64,000 bases of DNA, from the NCBI RefSeq assembly GCF_034259205.1, contig NZ_CP139487.1, positions 1,860,001-1,924,000 on the forward strand, given 5' to 3'. The translations under genes and the position numbers were made by a program. Source of the DNA: Peredibacter starrii. GTDB taxonomy: Bacteria; Bdellovibrionota; Bacteriovoracia; Bacteriovoracales; Bacteriovoracaceae. The notes beneath the pieces were generated by a model. The model did not search any database and was not told where the DNA came from. It was given only the letters and a program-made list of their open reading frames with translations. Shown one piece after another: positions 32,215-41,027 of this stretch (position 1 is the first letter of the stretch; every line of letters begins with the position of its first letter).

Positions 32215-34986
32215 ATGAGTAAGACCAATCGCCCTTGGACCAAGGAAGAGTTACAAGAGATCGTTCATTTGCCCACCCATTTGGTGGCCATCATCTCTGG
32301 CGACGGAAATTTTCTGAATGTAGGGCCCACGGCCGATACTATTCTTGGTTGGGAACCCCAGGACATTCAAAATAAAAACATCAAAGAATTTATTCATCCT
32401 GAAGACATCGGTAAAACTTTTGAAAGTATAGAAAGCCTTTTATCCGGTTCCAAAACAATCATCAACAATTTCACTAATCGCTGTCTGGGAAAAGACGGCG
32501 GTTTTCGTTGGATCAACTGGAGTGGCAAGGCAAGTAATGGAAATATTTTTATTATCGGGAATGATGTCACCGAGAAGGTTTATTTTGAGCAGGAACTAAA
32601 CCTTCAGGCCATGGTTCTTGAGAGTATCTCTGAAGGTGTGGTGATCTGTAATAAGCCAGGAACCATCGCATATACCAATACCGCAGAGGAAGCTCTCTTT
32701 GGATATGCCCCGGAAGAATTAATAGGAAAACCGCTCCAGACCTTGAACGCATGGACCCCGGAAGAAAGTGAGATTCAACTTCGTGATGTGATGGAGACTC
32801 TGAGGAAAAAAGGGGTCTGGAAAGGCGAGTGGCTTAATAAAAAGAAGACGGGTCAAATTGTCACAACAGCTTGTCGAGTGACGATACTCATGCTCAATGG
32901 TGAGAAACATTTTGTTATCGTTCAGCGAGATATCACCCAAGAAAAACAAAAAGAAAAAGAACAAGAAAGAACCCGCAATCGCTTCCAGACATTCTTTGAA
33001 CAGTCTATTCTGCCTATGGAAATTTATGATCTTGAGGGGAAAAGGGTTGCGGTCAATAGTGCCTGGGGAAAGTTATTTAATCTTTCTCCAGATGAGTTCA
33101 GCATCAATATTTTAAATGAATCAAAAGCGAAAGATGTTGGACTGTATCCTTATATCGTTCGTGCCTATGAAGGAGAAGCGGTAAATGCGCCGGCCTTTTA
33201 TGCGGACATGTCAGAGATTTTCCCTCATGCCAGAAGCCGCTGGGTGGAGGCCTGGCTTTCTCCTATTTTTGATGAAAGTAAAAAAGTCATTGAGATAGCG
33301 ATCGTCCTAAAAGATGTGACTGAAAGCCGAGAAACTCAAAAAAAACTTGAACGAAGTGTGGCCGAAAAAGAACTGGCAGAGAACCGTCTTTCCATGGCCG
33401 TTAATGCCGGAAGTATTGGGATTTGGGAGTGGAATCCACTGACAGATGAGCTTCATTGGGACCCCACACTCTGTAAGATTTACGGCTATGAGAAAGGTCA
33501 GAATCCTGGGACCCTAAGTGAATATAGGAGAAGAAAACACGCTGATGATGATGCAGAAGTTCAGAAGATTATAGATGGTGCCAAGGAAACCGGTCGGCCC
33601 TATGGTTTCGAGCACCGTATTTTTCGAGTGGATGGAGAAGTCAGATGGATTCAGGGTTCAGGGACCTCTTTTAAGGACGAGAACGGTAAAATCGTTTTGT
33701 ATATGGGAACTGTGATCGATATCACTGAGAAAAAAGTCGCCGTTGCAGATCAGAGTTTTCTTTCTCAGACTTCTGAAATTCTTTCCAGCTCATTTAATTA
33801 TCTTGAGAACCTGCAGAAAATGGCCGATTTCGCGGCCAGGTATTTCTGTGATGGCTGCTTAATTGATCAGCTACATCCGGATGGTACGATTAAAAGAATT
33901 GTTGTGGGAGGCGAGAGACCAGGAATGAAAGAGAAACTTTTCTCCATTCATGAAAGATATCCTCAGCGCTATACCCAGGAACATCCACTTTTCATTTCCC
34001 TCATAACCGGACGAACCGTTGTAATTGATGATGTGATGGAATTTTCAAAAAGTTACCGAAGTAAATATCCCGACTCATATTTTGAAGAGCTTAATGATGT
34101 GGGATTTCATTCCGCCATTGTGGTTCGCCTGAAAGGCAAAGAGAATCTTCTTGGAACGATCACCTTTTTTACCAGCAAGAACAGTCGTTATAAATTTGAT
34201 GGTCGATCGAAGTGGCTCTCAGAAGAGCTTGCTTATCGAACGTCTATGTCGATTGAGAACTCACTTCTTTATATTCATTCTCAAGATGCCATTAAATCCC
34301 GTGATGAGTTTCTTTCCATCGCTTCCCATGAGCTTAAAACTCCACTCACGAGTTTGACTCTTCAAAATCAGATGAGGAAGCGACAGCTTGAGAAAGATAA
34401 GTCTAAGGTCCTTGATGAAAAGAACATGCTCAAGATGATCGAGGCCGACGATCGACAGCTAAAGAGAATTAACCGACTCATTGATGACATGCTTGATATT
34501 GCCCGCATTCGTGCGGAACGTCTGACTATTCATAAGGAAAAGTTTAAGTTTTGTGCCTTTGTGAAAGACGTGTTGGAACGACTCAGTCCTCAGATGCAGG
34601 CCGCGGGTTGTGAACTATCAGTTCATTTGTGTCCTGAAGTGACCGTGTTCTGTGATTCTTATCGCATTGAACAGGTGGTGATCAATATGATCACCAATGC
34701 CATAAAGTATGGGGCCGGTCGTCCTATCAGAGTAGAAATTAGCTCCAGCAACATGAAGGTAAGTCTCATGGTTCACGATCAGGGACCAGGAATTGAATCC
34801 AAAGACCTGGAGAGAATTTTTCAGCGTTTTGAAAGGGCCGTCACTGGAAGAGAAATCAGTGGACTTGGTCTAGGTCTTTATATTTCTCGTCAAATTGTAG
34901 AGCTGCATGATGGGGCCCTCTTCGTCAAAAGTAAGTTAGGAGATGGCTCGACTTTCATCATGGAACTCCCCCTGGACCATGATTGA
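32215..34986 (+). CDS. Multi-PAS/GAF hybrid-free sensor histidine kinase
   Basis: 923 residues, soluble. Four PAS domains (about 12-125, 126-245, 258-378, 390-510) are followed by a GAF-like region (520-680), HisKA with H705 in SHELKTPLT, and an HATPase with NMITNAIKYG and GLGLGLYISRQI. No membrane helix, so it senses an internal signal. No SD; TCTATT sits six bases before the ATG. Its end overlaps the next gene. Confidence 0.92.
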   Translation: MSKTNRPWTKEELQEIVHLPTHLVAIISGDGNFLNVGPTADTILGWEPQDIQNKNIKEFIHPEDIGKTFESIESLLSGSKTIINNFTNRCLGKDGGFRWINWSGKASNGNIFIIGNDVTEKVYFEQELNLQAMVLESISEGVVICNKPGTIAYTNTAEEALFGYAPEELIGKPLQTLNAWTPEESEIQLRDVMETLRKKGVWKGEWLNKKKTGQIVTTACRVTILMLNGEKHFVIVQRDITQEKQKEKEQERTRNRFQTFFEQSILPMEIYDLEGKRVAVNSAWGKLFNLSPDEFSINILNESKAKDVGLYPYIVRAYEGEAVNAPAFYADMSEIFPHARSRWVEAWLSPIFDESKKVIEIAIVLKDVTESRETQKKLERSVAEKELAENRLSMAVNAGSIGIWEWNPLTDELHWDPTLCKIYGYEKGQNPGTLSEYRRRKHADDDAEVQKIIDGAKETGRPYGFEHRIFRVDGEVRWIQGSGTSFKDENGKIVLYMGTVIDITEKKVAVADQSFLSQTSEILSSSFNYLENLQKMADFAARYFCDGCLIDQLHPDGTIKRIVVGGERPGMKEKLFSIHERYPQRYTQEHPLFISLITGRTVVIDDVMEFSKSYRSKYPDSYFEELNDVGFHSAIVVRLKGKENLLGTITFFTSKNSRYKFDGRSKWLSEELAYRTSMSIENSLLYIHSQDAIKSRDEFLSIASHELKTPLTSLTLQNQMRKRQLEKDKSKVLDEKNMLKMIEADDRQLKRINRLIDDMLDIARIRAERLTIHKEKFKFCAFVKDVLERLSPQMQAAGCELSVHLCPEVTVFCDSYRIEQVVINMITNAIKYGAGRPIRVEISSSNMKVSLMVHDQGPGIESKDLERIFQRFERAVTGREISGLGLGLYISRQIVELHDGALFVKSKLGDGSTFIMELPLDHD

Positions 34987-35560
34987 AGTTCATCCTTATG
35001 GTGAATTCATCCCAAAAAAGCCACGATGGATGATCGTTGGTAGCTTTCCCATCGCTAAGTTCTCAAATCCAAAAAAACGTTCCGAAATTAAACCTCACGA
35101 GTTGGATTTCTTCTTTGGTGGAGAGAAAAATCTTTTATGGAAACTCCTGGGGCTGTGCTTTGATCGAGATCTTAAGTCCAAGAAGGATGTCATTCGGCTC
35201 CTGGAAGATCAGGGAATCGCAGTAGGGGACGTCATTAAGGCCTGTCGTCGTAAAAATGGTGGAGGTTCTGATTCAGATCTCTATCAAATTAAATGGAACA
35301 ACGATCTTATTGATATTATCCGCGATAATGGCATTAAGAAGGTCTTCTTTACTTCACGCAAAGTTGAAGTTTGGTTCAATAAACTCTTTCCTGAGTCTTC
35401 TGATATCGAGAAAGTGACATTGATATCTCCCTCGGGGCAAAGTGTGAGAAGCCTTTCTCATCATCCAGACTACGAGGACTGGGAGAAGCTTCATAGGGGC
35501 GAACCGAAGTTTAATTTTATTTTAACCAATTACCGCTTGAAGTTTAGAACAAGAGGTTAG
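34979..35560 (+). CDS. Uracil-DNA-glycosylase-like fold protein
   Basis: 193 residues from the ATG at 34979, overlapping the kinase stop by eight bases. MIVGSFPIAKFSNPKK at the N-terminus, ELDFFFGGEKNLLW, and VFFTSRKVEVWF then LISPSGQSV resemble a bacterial glycosylase-superfamily protein of mismatch-specific type. The catalytic residue is not confirmed, so the call is tentative. Co-transcription with the kinase is likely. Confidence 0.5.
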   Translation: MIEVHPYGEFIPKKPRWMIVGSFPIAKFSNPKKRSEIKPHELDFFFGGEKNLLWKLLGLCFDRDLKSKKDVIRLLEDQGIAVGDVIKACRRKNGGGSDSDLYQIKWNNDLIDIIRDNGIKKVFFTSRKVEVWFNKLFPESSDIEKVTLISPSGQSVRSLSHHPDYEDWEKLHRGEPKFNFILTNYRLKFRTRG

Positions 35561-35695
35561 CGAAAGTACCTATATTTAATCTTAAGGTTGGAGCTGTTTT
35601 TTGCACTTTTTTGCACCTTTTAATTGTCACCTTTCTTTAAAAAATATGTAATAATTCCGAATGCTCATCAATTTTTGCTGGGCCAATTCCTTAAA

Positions 35696-35724
35696 TTGAC
35701 TTTTTTAAAGGTAAGGGATAATTC
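35696..35724 (+). promoter_or_regulatory. Promoter of receiver gene, leaderless
   Basis: TTGACT (35696-35701), 17 bp, TAATTC (35719-35724), then seven bases to ATG at 35732. Confidence 0.55.
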
Positions 35725-35731
35725 TCCACCA

Positions 35732-36091
35732 ATGACTAAGCGTATTCTTGTAGTTGAAGATGACACCTCTATTCGAGAGCTCCTTGTTGAGCTGCTTGAA
35801 AGCGAGGGCTATTCTGTTTCTTCAGCTATCAATGGTCTTGAAGGATTGAAGTATCTTCAGACTCAAGGTAACCCTGATCTCATCTTGATCGACCTCATGA
35901 TGCCGGTAATGGACGGCTATTCTTTCCGTACAGAACAATTGAAGAACTCTAACTGGGCAAGCATTCCGACAGTTGTTATGTCGGCCGAAGCAAATGCCAA
36001 AGAAAAGATGAAAAACTTCAATATCACCGCTTTTCTTAGTAAGCCGGTGGAGCTCGACACAATTCTTAAGACTGTAGCTCGATTTTCCTAG
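35732..36091 (+). CDS. Single-domain response regulator
   Basis: 119 residues, receiver only: EDD at 9-11, D54 in ILIDLMMPVMDG, VVMSAEA and FLSKPV. The ATG at 35732 matches the family start; the longer reading from 35624 runs through the promoter. It may be a partner for the nearby orphan kinase at 32215, by proximity only. Confidence 0.9.
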   Translation: MTKRILVVEDDTSIRELLVELLESEGYSVSSAINGLEGLKYLQTQGNPDLILIDLMMPVMDGYSFRTEQLKNSNWASIPTVVMSAEANAKEKMKNFNITAFLSKPVELDTILKTVARFS

Positions 36092-36143
36092 TCTCCTTCA
36101 GCTATAATTTCCCCGAAACATTCTTTTTAACAAAGCTGGTCCT

Positions 36144-36485
36144 ATGTACAAACTATTTGGCATTCCTAATTGTGATACCGTGAAAAAGGCGCGCACTTAT
36201 CTTGAGAAGAAGAAAGTGAACGTAGAATTTATCGATTTTAAGAAAGTGAGGCCTGAAGCTTCTGACATTGAAAGATGGAGCGAAGTCTTCGGCGGATTGC
36301 CGGTAAACACAAAAGGTGTGACTTACAAAAAATTCAAAGATGAGTATGAGGCCCTTGCCCCTAAGGCCAAGATCAAATTTTTAACCGAAAATACTTCAAT
36401 GATTAAGAGACCAATTCTGGAAAAAAACGGAAAAGTATTGGCCTTTGGTTTTGATGAAGACAATTACAAGGAAGTTGTAAAATGA
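36144..36485 (+). CDS. ArsC/Spx-family protein (YffB type)
   Basis: 113 residues. GIPNCDTVKKARTYL at the N-terminus and IKRPILEKNGKVLAFGF near the C-terminus are the YffB/ArsC-like signature, with a single Cys at 10. Role of YffB-type proteins is thought to be thiol-dependent reduction, not confirmed. It overlaps the next gene by ATGA. Confidence 0.85.
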   Translation: MYKLFGIPNCDTVKKARTYLEKKKVNVEFIDFKKVRPEASDIERWSEVFGGLPVNTKGVTYKKFKDEYEALAPKAKIKFLTENTSMIKRPILEKNGKVLAFGFDEDNYKEVVK

Positions 36486-37936
36486 GTACTAAGAATGTTC
36501 AGGAATATCTTAAGGAAATCTCTTATCTAAAAAGCATTCAGGCCCTGCTTCACTGGGACATGGAAACCATGATGCCGAGAGGAGCGGTAGAAGACCGCGC
36601 CGAGCATTTAAGCTACATCGGTTCAAAAATCCATTCTCAGATTACTTCAAAGAAGTATGCCTCTCTCTTAAAAGAAATGGAGGGCATGCGTTTAAAGCCC
36701 CGTGAGAAGAAACTCCTAAAAGAGCTTAAGTGGGACTATGACCTATTTCAGGCCCTTCCGGAAAAGCACGTGGTAGAACTTTCTAAGGCCCAAACCATGG
36801 CGACTCATGCCTGGGCGGAAGCGAGAAAGAAGAATGACTGGAGTGCTTTCAAACCACACCTTCAGAAACTTATTGATCTAAAAAAACGTGAGGCAACTTT
36901 TTATAAAACTAAAACTCCTTACGACGCTCTTATTCGCCTGCATGATAAAGAGTTCTCTTCTGCTGAAATCGATTCTCTGTTTGGAGATCTGAAAAAAGGT
37001 CTTCTGAAACTTTCTCACGCAGTTAAGAAAGATGGCTCTTTTGTAAAAGTTAAAAACTTAAAAGGGCCATTTGATATTAATGCTCAGAAAAAGCTGAGTG
37101 CCTATGCTGTAGAACTTTGTGGTCTACCTGCTTCTCACTCACGTTTGGATGAGTCAGTTCACCCTTTCAGTATTAATATTTCTCCTCTTGATCAGCGTAT
37201 CACCACTCGTTATACCACTGAGAACCTTGATTCATTATCTTCAACCATGCATGAAGTTGGTCATGCGCTTTATGAGCACAACCTTCCACGTGAATGGGCC
37301 GGAACTCCGTTTCAGGAAGCGATCTCACTTTCAGTTCATGAGTCTCAATCTCGTTTCTGGGAAAACGTAGTAGGGCGCTCTCGAGCCTTCTGTCACTTCA
37401 TTCATCCGAAAATGAAAGAGCTTTTCCCGGCGGCGATGAAAGGTGTGAACGAAGAAGCGCTTTATCACATCTTCAATAAATCAGTTCCGGGCATGATCCG
37501 TGTCGAAGAGTGTGAGCTTTACTATAACTTCCACATCATCATTCGTTATGAAATTGAAGAGATGATTTTTAATCAAGGTCTTAAAGCGGCCGACATTCCG
37601 GCCATCTGGAATGAGAAATACAAAGAGTACCTGGGTCTAACTCCGAAGACCTATGCTGAAGGACTGATGCAGGATTCTCACTGGGCGGGCGGCGCTTTTG
37701 GTTACTTCCCAACTTATACTTTGGGGAATTTAATCTCAGGCACGATCTATCAGAAAATGAAAAAAGACATGCCGAACTTCAAGAAAGACGTTGGAAACGG
37801 AAAGCTCGGGAAAATCGGAGAGTACTTAAAGGAAAATATTCACTCGAAAGGTCGCTCAGTGGACGCCAAGGACATTGTGGGTAAACTGGACGTGAAAGAT
37901 TATCTGAATTATCTGACTGAAAAGTTTGAGGTGTAA
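36482..37936 (+). CDS. M32-family carboxypeptidase (Taq type)
   Basis: 484 residues. Zinc site STMHEVGHALYEHNL with a downstream Glu in ISLSVHESQSRFWEN, and LLHWDMETMMPRGA near the N-terminus, are typical of carboxypeptidase Taq. It removes C-terminal residues in the cytoplasm. Length matches the family. Coupled to the upstream YffB gene by a four-base overlap. Confidence 0.92.
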   Translation: MSTKNVQEYLKEISYLKSIQALLHWDMETMMPRGAVEDRAEHLSYIGSKIHSQITSKKYASLLKEMEGMRLKPREKKLLKELKWDYDLFQALPEKHVVELSKAQTMATHAWAEARKKNDWSAFKPHLQKLIDLKKREATFYKTKTPYDALIRLHDKEFSSAEIDSLFGDLKKGLLKLSHAVKKDGSFVKVKNLKGPFDINAQKKLSAYAVELCGLPASHSRLDESVHPFSINISPLDQRITTRYTTENLDSLSSTMHEVGHALYEHNLPREWAGTPFQEAISLSVHESQSRFWENVVGRSRAFCHFIHPKMKELFPAAMKGVNEEALYHIFNKSVPGMIRVEECELYYNFHIIIRYEIEEMIFNQGLKAADIPAIWNEKYKEYLGLTPKTYAEGLMQDSHWAGGAFGYFPTYTLGNLISGTIYQKMKKDMPNFKKDVGNGKLGKIGEYLKENIHSKGRSVDAKDIVGKLDVKDYLNYLTEKFEV

Positions 37937-38278
37937 GTGGAAGATCTATTTTTAGGAGTCATGGACCTTCAGGATGCAAAGAACCATCAGTTTCGTTTAA
38001 AAGCGATGGGTGTGGAGTTGCTTCTTAAAACTAACCCGCAAACCTGTACGACTGGCTGTAAAGTGACAGTTGAAGTTTGGGGAAAAGGGGAAGATCAGGA
38101 AGTTCTCCAAAAGCATTTCCAGAATGATTATCTAAAGCACGTAAAAGGGCATGTGCCGAACTTTGAGCATATGAACCAGGTGTTTGACCCCACAGCTTCA
38201 GAAGTTATTTGTCAGGCCTGTGGAGCTAAGTTTGCACCATCAGCGAGCGAATGCCCGGACTGCGGACTCGTTTATTAA
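37937..38278 (+). CDS. Small zinc-ribbon protein, GTG start
   Basis: 113 residues beginning with GTG right after the carboxypeptidase stop, with GAGG five to eight bases upstream. An N-terminal alpha/beta part (GVELLLKTNPQTCTTGCKV) is followed by a C-terminal zinc ribbon CQACGAKF..CPDCGLVY. Probably nucleic-acid or protein binding. Convergent with arfB. Confidence 0.68.
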   Translation: MEDLFLGVMDLQDAKNHQFRLKAMGVELLLKTNPQTCTTGCKVTVEVWGKGEDQEVLQKHFQNDYLKHVKGHVPNFEHMNQVFDPTASEVICQACGAKFAPSASECPDCGLVY

Positions 38279-38676
38279 TAATCGCCTCTTCGGAGGCGTT
38301 TTTTCTCAGAATCTTTCTTCTTCGTATTCAATCTCTTTAAAACAGCACTGCGTTTTGGTTTGGTCGCCTTTCTGATCTTAGGAGGGCGGGCCACATCATT
38401 GATCATGAAGTGTATTCTTTCCACACAGGCGTCGATGTTCATCTTTTGACTTCGGTGTTCCTGACAAACAATCTGCACTTCACCACTGTCTAAAATAAAC
38501 TGACCATACTTGTTTTTAAAACGTTCAATGACCTCAGGACGGCAGGCGGAGGTTTCAAAGATTCTCCAGTAGAGAATGACTTTGGTATTCACTTTATTAA
38601 CGTTTTGTCCGCCGGCACCACTTGAGCGCGCGTAGGAGAAATTGAATTCAGAAAAAGGTATTTTAATCTTATCCAT
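38275..38676 (-). CDS. arfB: Peptidyl-tRNA hydrolase ArfB (ribosome rescue)
   Basis: 133 residues from the ATG at 38676. The GGQ motif is in ARSSGAGGQNVNKVNTKV, and the C-terminus is a long basic tail (RSAVLKRLNTKKKDSEKKR) that in ArfB enters the mRNA tunnel. It frees peptides from stalled ribosomes. TATAAT lies ten bases before the ATG with no SD, so a short or absent leader is likely. Confidence 0.9.
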   Translation of the reverse strand: MDKIKIPFSEFNFSYARSSGAGGQNVNKVNTKVILYWRIFETSACRPEVIERFKNKYGQFILDSGEVQIVCQEHRSQKMNIDACVERIHFMINDVARPPKIRKATKPKRSAVLKRLNTKKKDSEKKRLRRGDY

Positions 38677-38694
38677 ACAGGATATGATTATAGC

Positions 38695-38964
38695 ATGAAA
38701 GCGTCTTCTTGGTTTGTTTACATTATCCAGAATGAGAAAGGTCATTATTACACTGGCATCACCACGGATTTAGAGCGCAGGCTCAAAGAACATACCTCGT
38801 CAAAGAAAGGGGCGAAGTTCTTCCGGACGGGTGCTCCGGTTGATATGGTTTTTACCAAGAAATTTGCCAACAGATCTCTCGCTTCAAAGTTTGAAGCGGC
38901 CGTTAAAAAACTCAGTCGAGCAGAAAAAATAAATCTCGTGACCACCAGGAAGGTGAAACTATGA
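38695..38964 (+). CDS. GIY-YIG domain protein (YhbQ type)
   Basis: 89 residues. FVYIIQNEKGHYYTGITTDLERRL carries the GIY-YIG pair with catalytic Arg, and EAAVKKLSRAEK ends the fold. Homologues in the UPF0213 group are small putative nucleases. It overlaps the PlsC-like gene by four bases and is divergent from arfB with an 18-bp gap. Confidence 0.85.
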   Translation: MKASSWFVYIIQNEKGHYYTGITTDLERRLKEHTSSKKGAKFFRTGAPVDMVFTKKFANRSLASKFEAAVKKLSRAEKINLVTTRKVKL

Positions 38965-39533
38965 TGCGTTCTATTTGTACGTTTCTTTTCAAGGCGTCAG
39001 GTTGGACCTTTAAGAGTGATCTTCCCAAAGATCTTCGCTCTTTTATTTTTCTAGGTGCCCCTCATACTTCTAATCATGACTTTGTTCCGGCCATGGCGGT
39101 AGCAACTCTCATGAATCGCAACACGAGATTCATTATTAAAGACGATTGGGTGAAGTTTCCCATGAGTCTTATCATGAAGCCCGCAGGTGCCATTGGACTT
39201 GACCGTAAGAAGCTCGCAGAGGCCGGGCATGCTAGTAACACAGATGTCATGGCCCAGCTTTTTAAAGACTATAAGGAATTGGTGCTGATGATTGCCCCCG
39301 AGGGGACTCGTAAGGCCACCGACGCCTGGAAAACAGGGTTCTACTATATCGCTCAGAAGGCCAAGGTGCCGATCGTTCTAGGTTACGCCGACTTTCCGAA
39401 GAAGATTGCGGGGACCGGACCGGTGATTTATCCCACGGATTTTGAGAAGGACATGAAGCAAATCATGGACTTCTACCGCAACATCACGGGCAAGGTTCCG
39501 GCGAATTTCAAACTTGATTCGCGCTATCAGTGA
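38961..39533 (+). CDS. 1-acyl-glycerol-3-phosphate acyltransferase-like (PlsC)
   Basis: 190 residues. The acyltransferase HX4D box reads HTSNHD and the phosphate-binding motif PEGTR is present. Compact length suggests a minimal PlsC-like enzyme. It transfers acyl chains to lysophospholipids at the membrane. Coupled to the GIY-YIG gene by an overlap. Confidence 0.82.
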   Translation: MMRSICTFLFKASGWTFKSDLPKDLRSFIFLGAPHTSNHDFVPAMAVATLMNRNTRFIIKDDWVKFPMSLIMKPAGAIGLDRKKLAEAGHASNTDVMAQLFKDYKELVLMIAPEGTRKATDAWKTGFYYIAQKAKVPIVLGYADFPKKIAGTGPVIYPTDFEKDMKQIMDFYRNITGKVPANFKLDSRYQ

Positions 39534-39638
39534 AGTAAAAGCGGGCCTAATAAATTCAAGATGTTTTAACTCAATCTTAAGCTAAACTTTAGGTGTTGAT
39601 CCTCCGAATTGATATTTATCAAAAGTTTGAGGATCATC

Positions 39639-40961
39639 ATGAATACGCAAATATTGGCCTTCACTGAATGTCCCGAGTTTCACGCCCTCTTAGAGGTCGA
39701 ATGTAAAGAGCTGACAGGGCTTCGTCCCATGGTTCATACCGAAGTGGAAGATCTTCGGGGCATGCTCGATCTCCTGCAGACTGTTGATGTGCTCGTGATC
39801 AACGAGCCGGAAAACAAAAAAACTCTCTTTGATCTTCGCGAACTCGTCTCAACTTACCACTCAAACATCAAACACATTTTTATCCTGGGCGAACATTCAA
39901 GTGACCTTAAAGGGGTGAAGTTCTTTCAGCGCATTTTTATCTCAGAGCTCTTTGAGGCCGTGAAAAAATCATTTGCTCCCATTGAAAAAAAGGTGAGTGG
40001 TTGGACCGCCATTCCTCTCATGGCCTTCACACATTTTGAGCGTTTGCCTTTCGATCTTTTTGTAAAACTTTCTGATGATAAGTATATAAAACGAATTCCT
40101 GCTTACGAAGAAATTCAAGAGTCACTCATTCATGATTTTAAGAAGCGTGGGATCACGGATCTGTTTTGTGAAAAAGAACATAACCGGGATTTTTCTGTCA
40201 TGTTGATTAACAACATGATCAATAAGCTTGATAAAGATTATGATTCTATAGATACCAGAATCACGGCCGGGAACGATGTCTTTATCACCACTCGTGAAAT
40301 CATCCAGAACTTAGGCATTGCCTCTAAGGTCATCACGGTTTGTGAGGCGGCCATCGAGAGAATCACGCAGGACATTTATCCCGAAAAAAATAAATTTGGC
40401 GCATACGTGAGAAGCCTCAAAGAACAATCTTCTTTGGAGTTTCAGTACCGCTTGATTGAACTCACGAGTTTTATCGGTGCTCAGTTAATTGAAGATATGA
40501 ACTTCTTCAACAAGCAAGATCAGATGAAGAAGCTCGTTTTTGCTTCTTATTTTTGTGATATGACTCTTTCAAATCCAACTCACATTCATTACCGCCGTCC
40601 TGAGGCCACCGAAAAACTGGGTCTCGAGGAACACAATAAAATCAATTTTCATGCCCTCCGAGCTTCAGAACTGGTGAGTACTTACAAGGACACCCCCAAA
40701 GAGGTGGGCCTCGTGATCAGGCAGCACCACGGAAGTTTCAGCGGAATTGGTTTTCCGGCCCAAAAGTCCAGTGAGCTTCTTCCCCTGTCTAAAATCCTCA
40801 TGATTTCACAGGATCTGGCCTATGCCATTCTGACTGATGAAAGGAATAATGCCTTGGAAGTTCTGAGGGATTATGTCCGTAAACACCACAGTGGTGGATT
40901 CCAGGAACTTTTAGAGCTCGTAGAGCGGACAATGGGGCAAAATCTCAAGGAAAGCGCCTGA
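39639..40961 (+). CDS. Degenerate HD-GYP-like protein
   Basis: 440 residues from the ATG at 39639 (GAGG SD). The N-terminal ~120 residues look like a degenerate receiver. The C-terminal third matches HD-GYP domains: FHALRASELV, VIRQHHGSFSGIGFPAQ and LPLSKILMISQDLAY. The GYP loop reads GFP and the usual metal-binding HD pair near FASYFCDM is replaced by CD. It may bind rather than cleave cyclic di-GMP. Confidence 0.7.
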   Translation: MNTQILAFTECPEFHALLEVECKELTGLRPMVHTEVEDLRGMLDLLQTVDVLVINEPENKKTLFDLRELVSTYHSNIKHIFILGEHSSDLKGVKFFQRIFISELFEAVKKSFAPIEKKVSGWTAIPLMAFTHFERLPFDLFVKLSDDKYIKRIPAYEEIQESLIHDFKKRGITDLFCEKEHNRDFSVMLINNMINKLDKDYDSIDTRITAGNDVFITTREIIQNLGIASKVITVCEAAIERITQDIYPEKNKFGAYVRSLKEQSSLEFQYRLIELTSFIGAQLIEDMNFFNKQDQMKKLVFASYFCDMTLSNPTHIHYRRPEATEKLGLEEHNKINFHALRASELVSTYKDTPKEVGLVIRQHHGSFSGIGFPAQKSSELLPLSKILMISQDLAYAILTDERNNALEVLRDYVRKHHSGGFQELLELVERTMGQNLKESA

Positions 40962-40991
40962 TTTTCTTGGTCTGTAAACTCTTCAAGTTGT

Positions 40992-41020
40992 TTGTCATCA
41001 TGGGGCCCCTCCTGTAAATT
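40992..41020 (+). promoter_or_regulatory. Leaderless promoter of ygiQ
   Basis: TTGTCA (40992-40997), 17 bp, TAAATT (41015-41020), then seven bases to ATG at 41028. The spacer contains the palindrome GGGGCCCC. Confidence 0.6.
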
Positions 41021-41027
41021 GCCCCCC

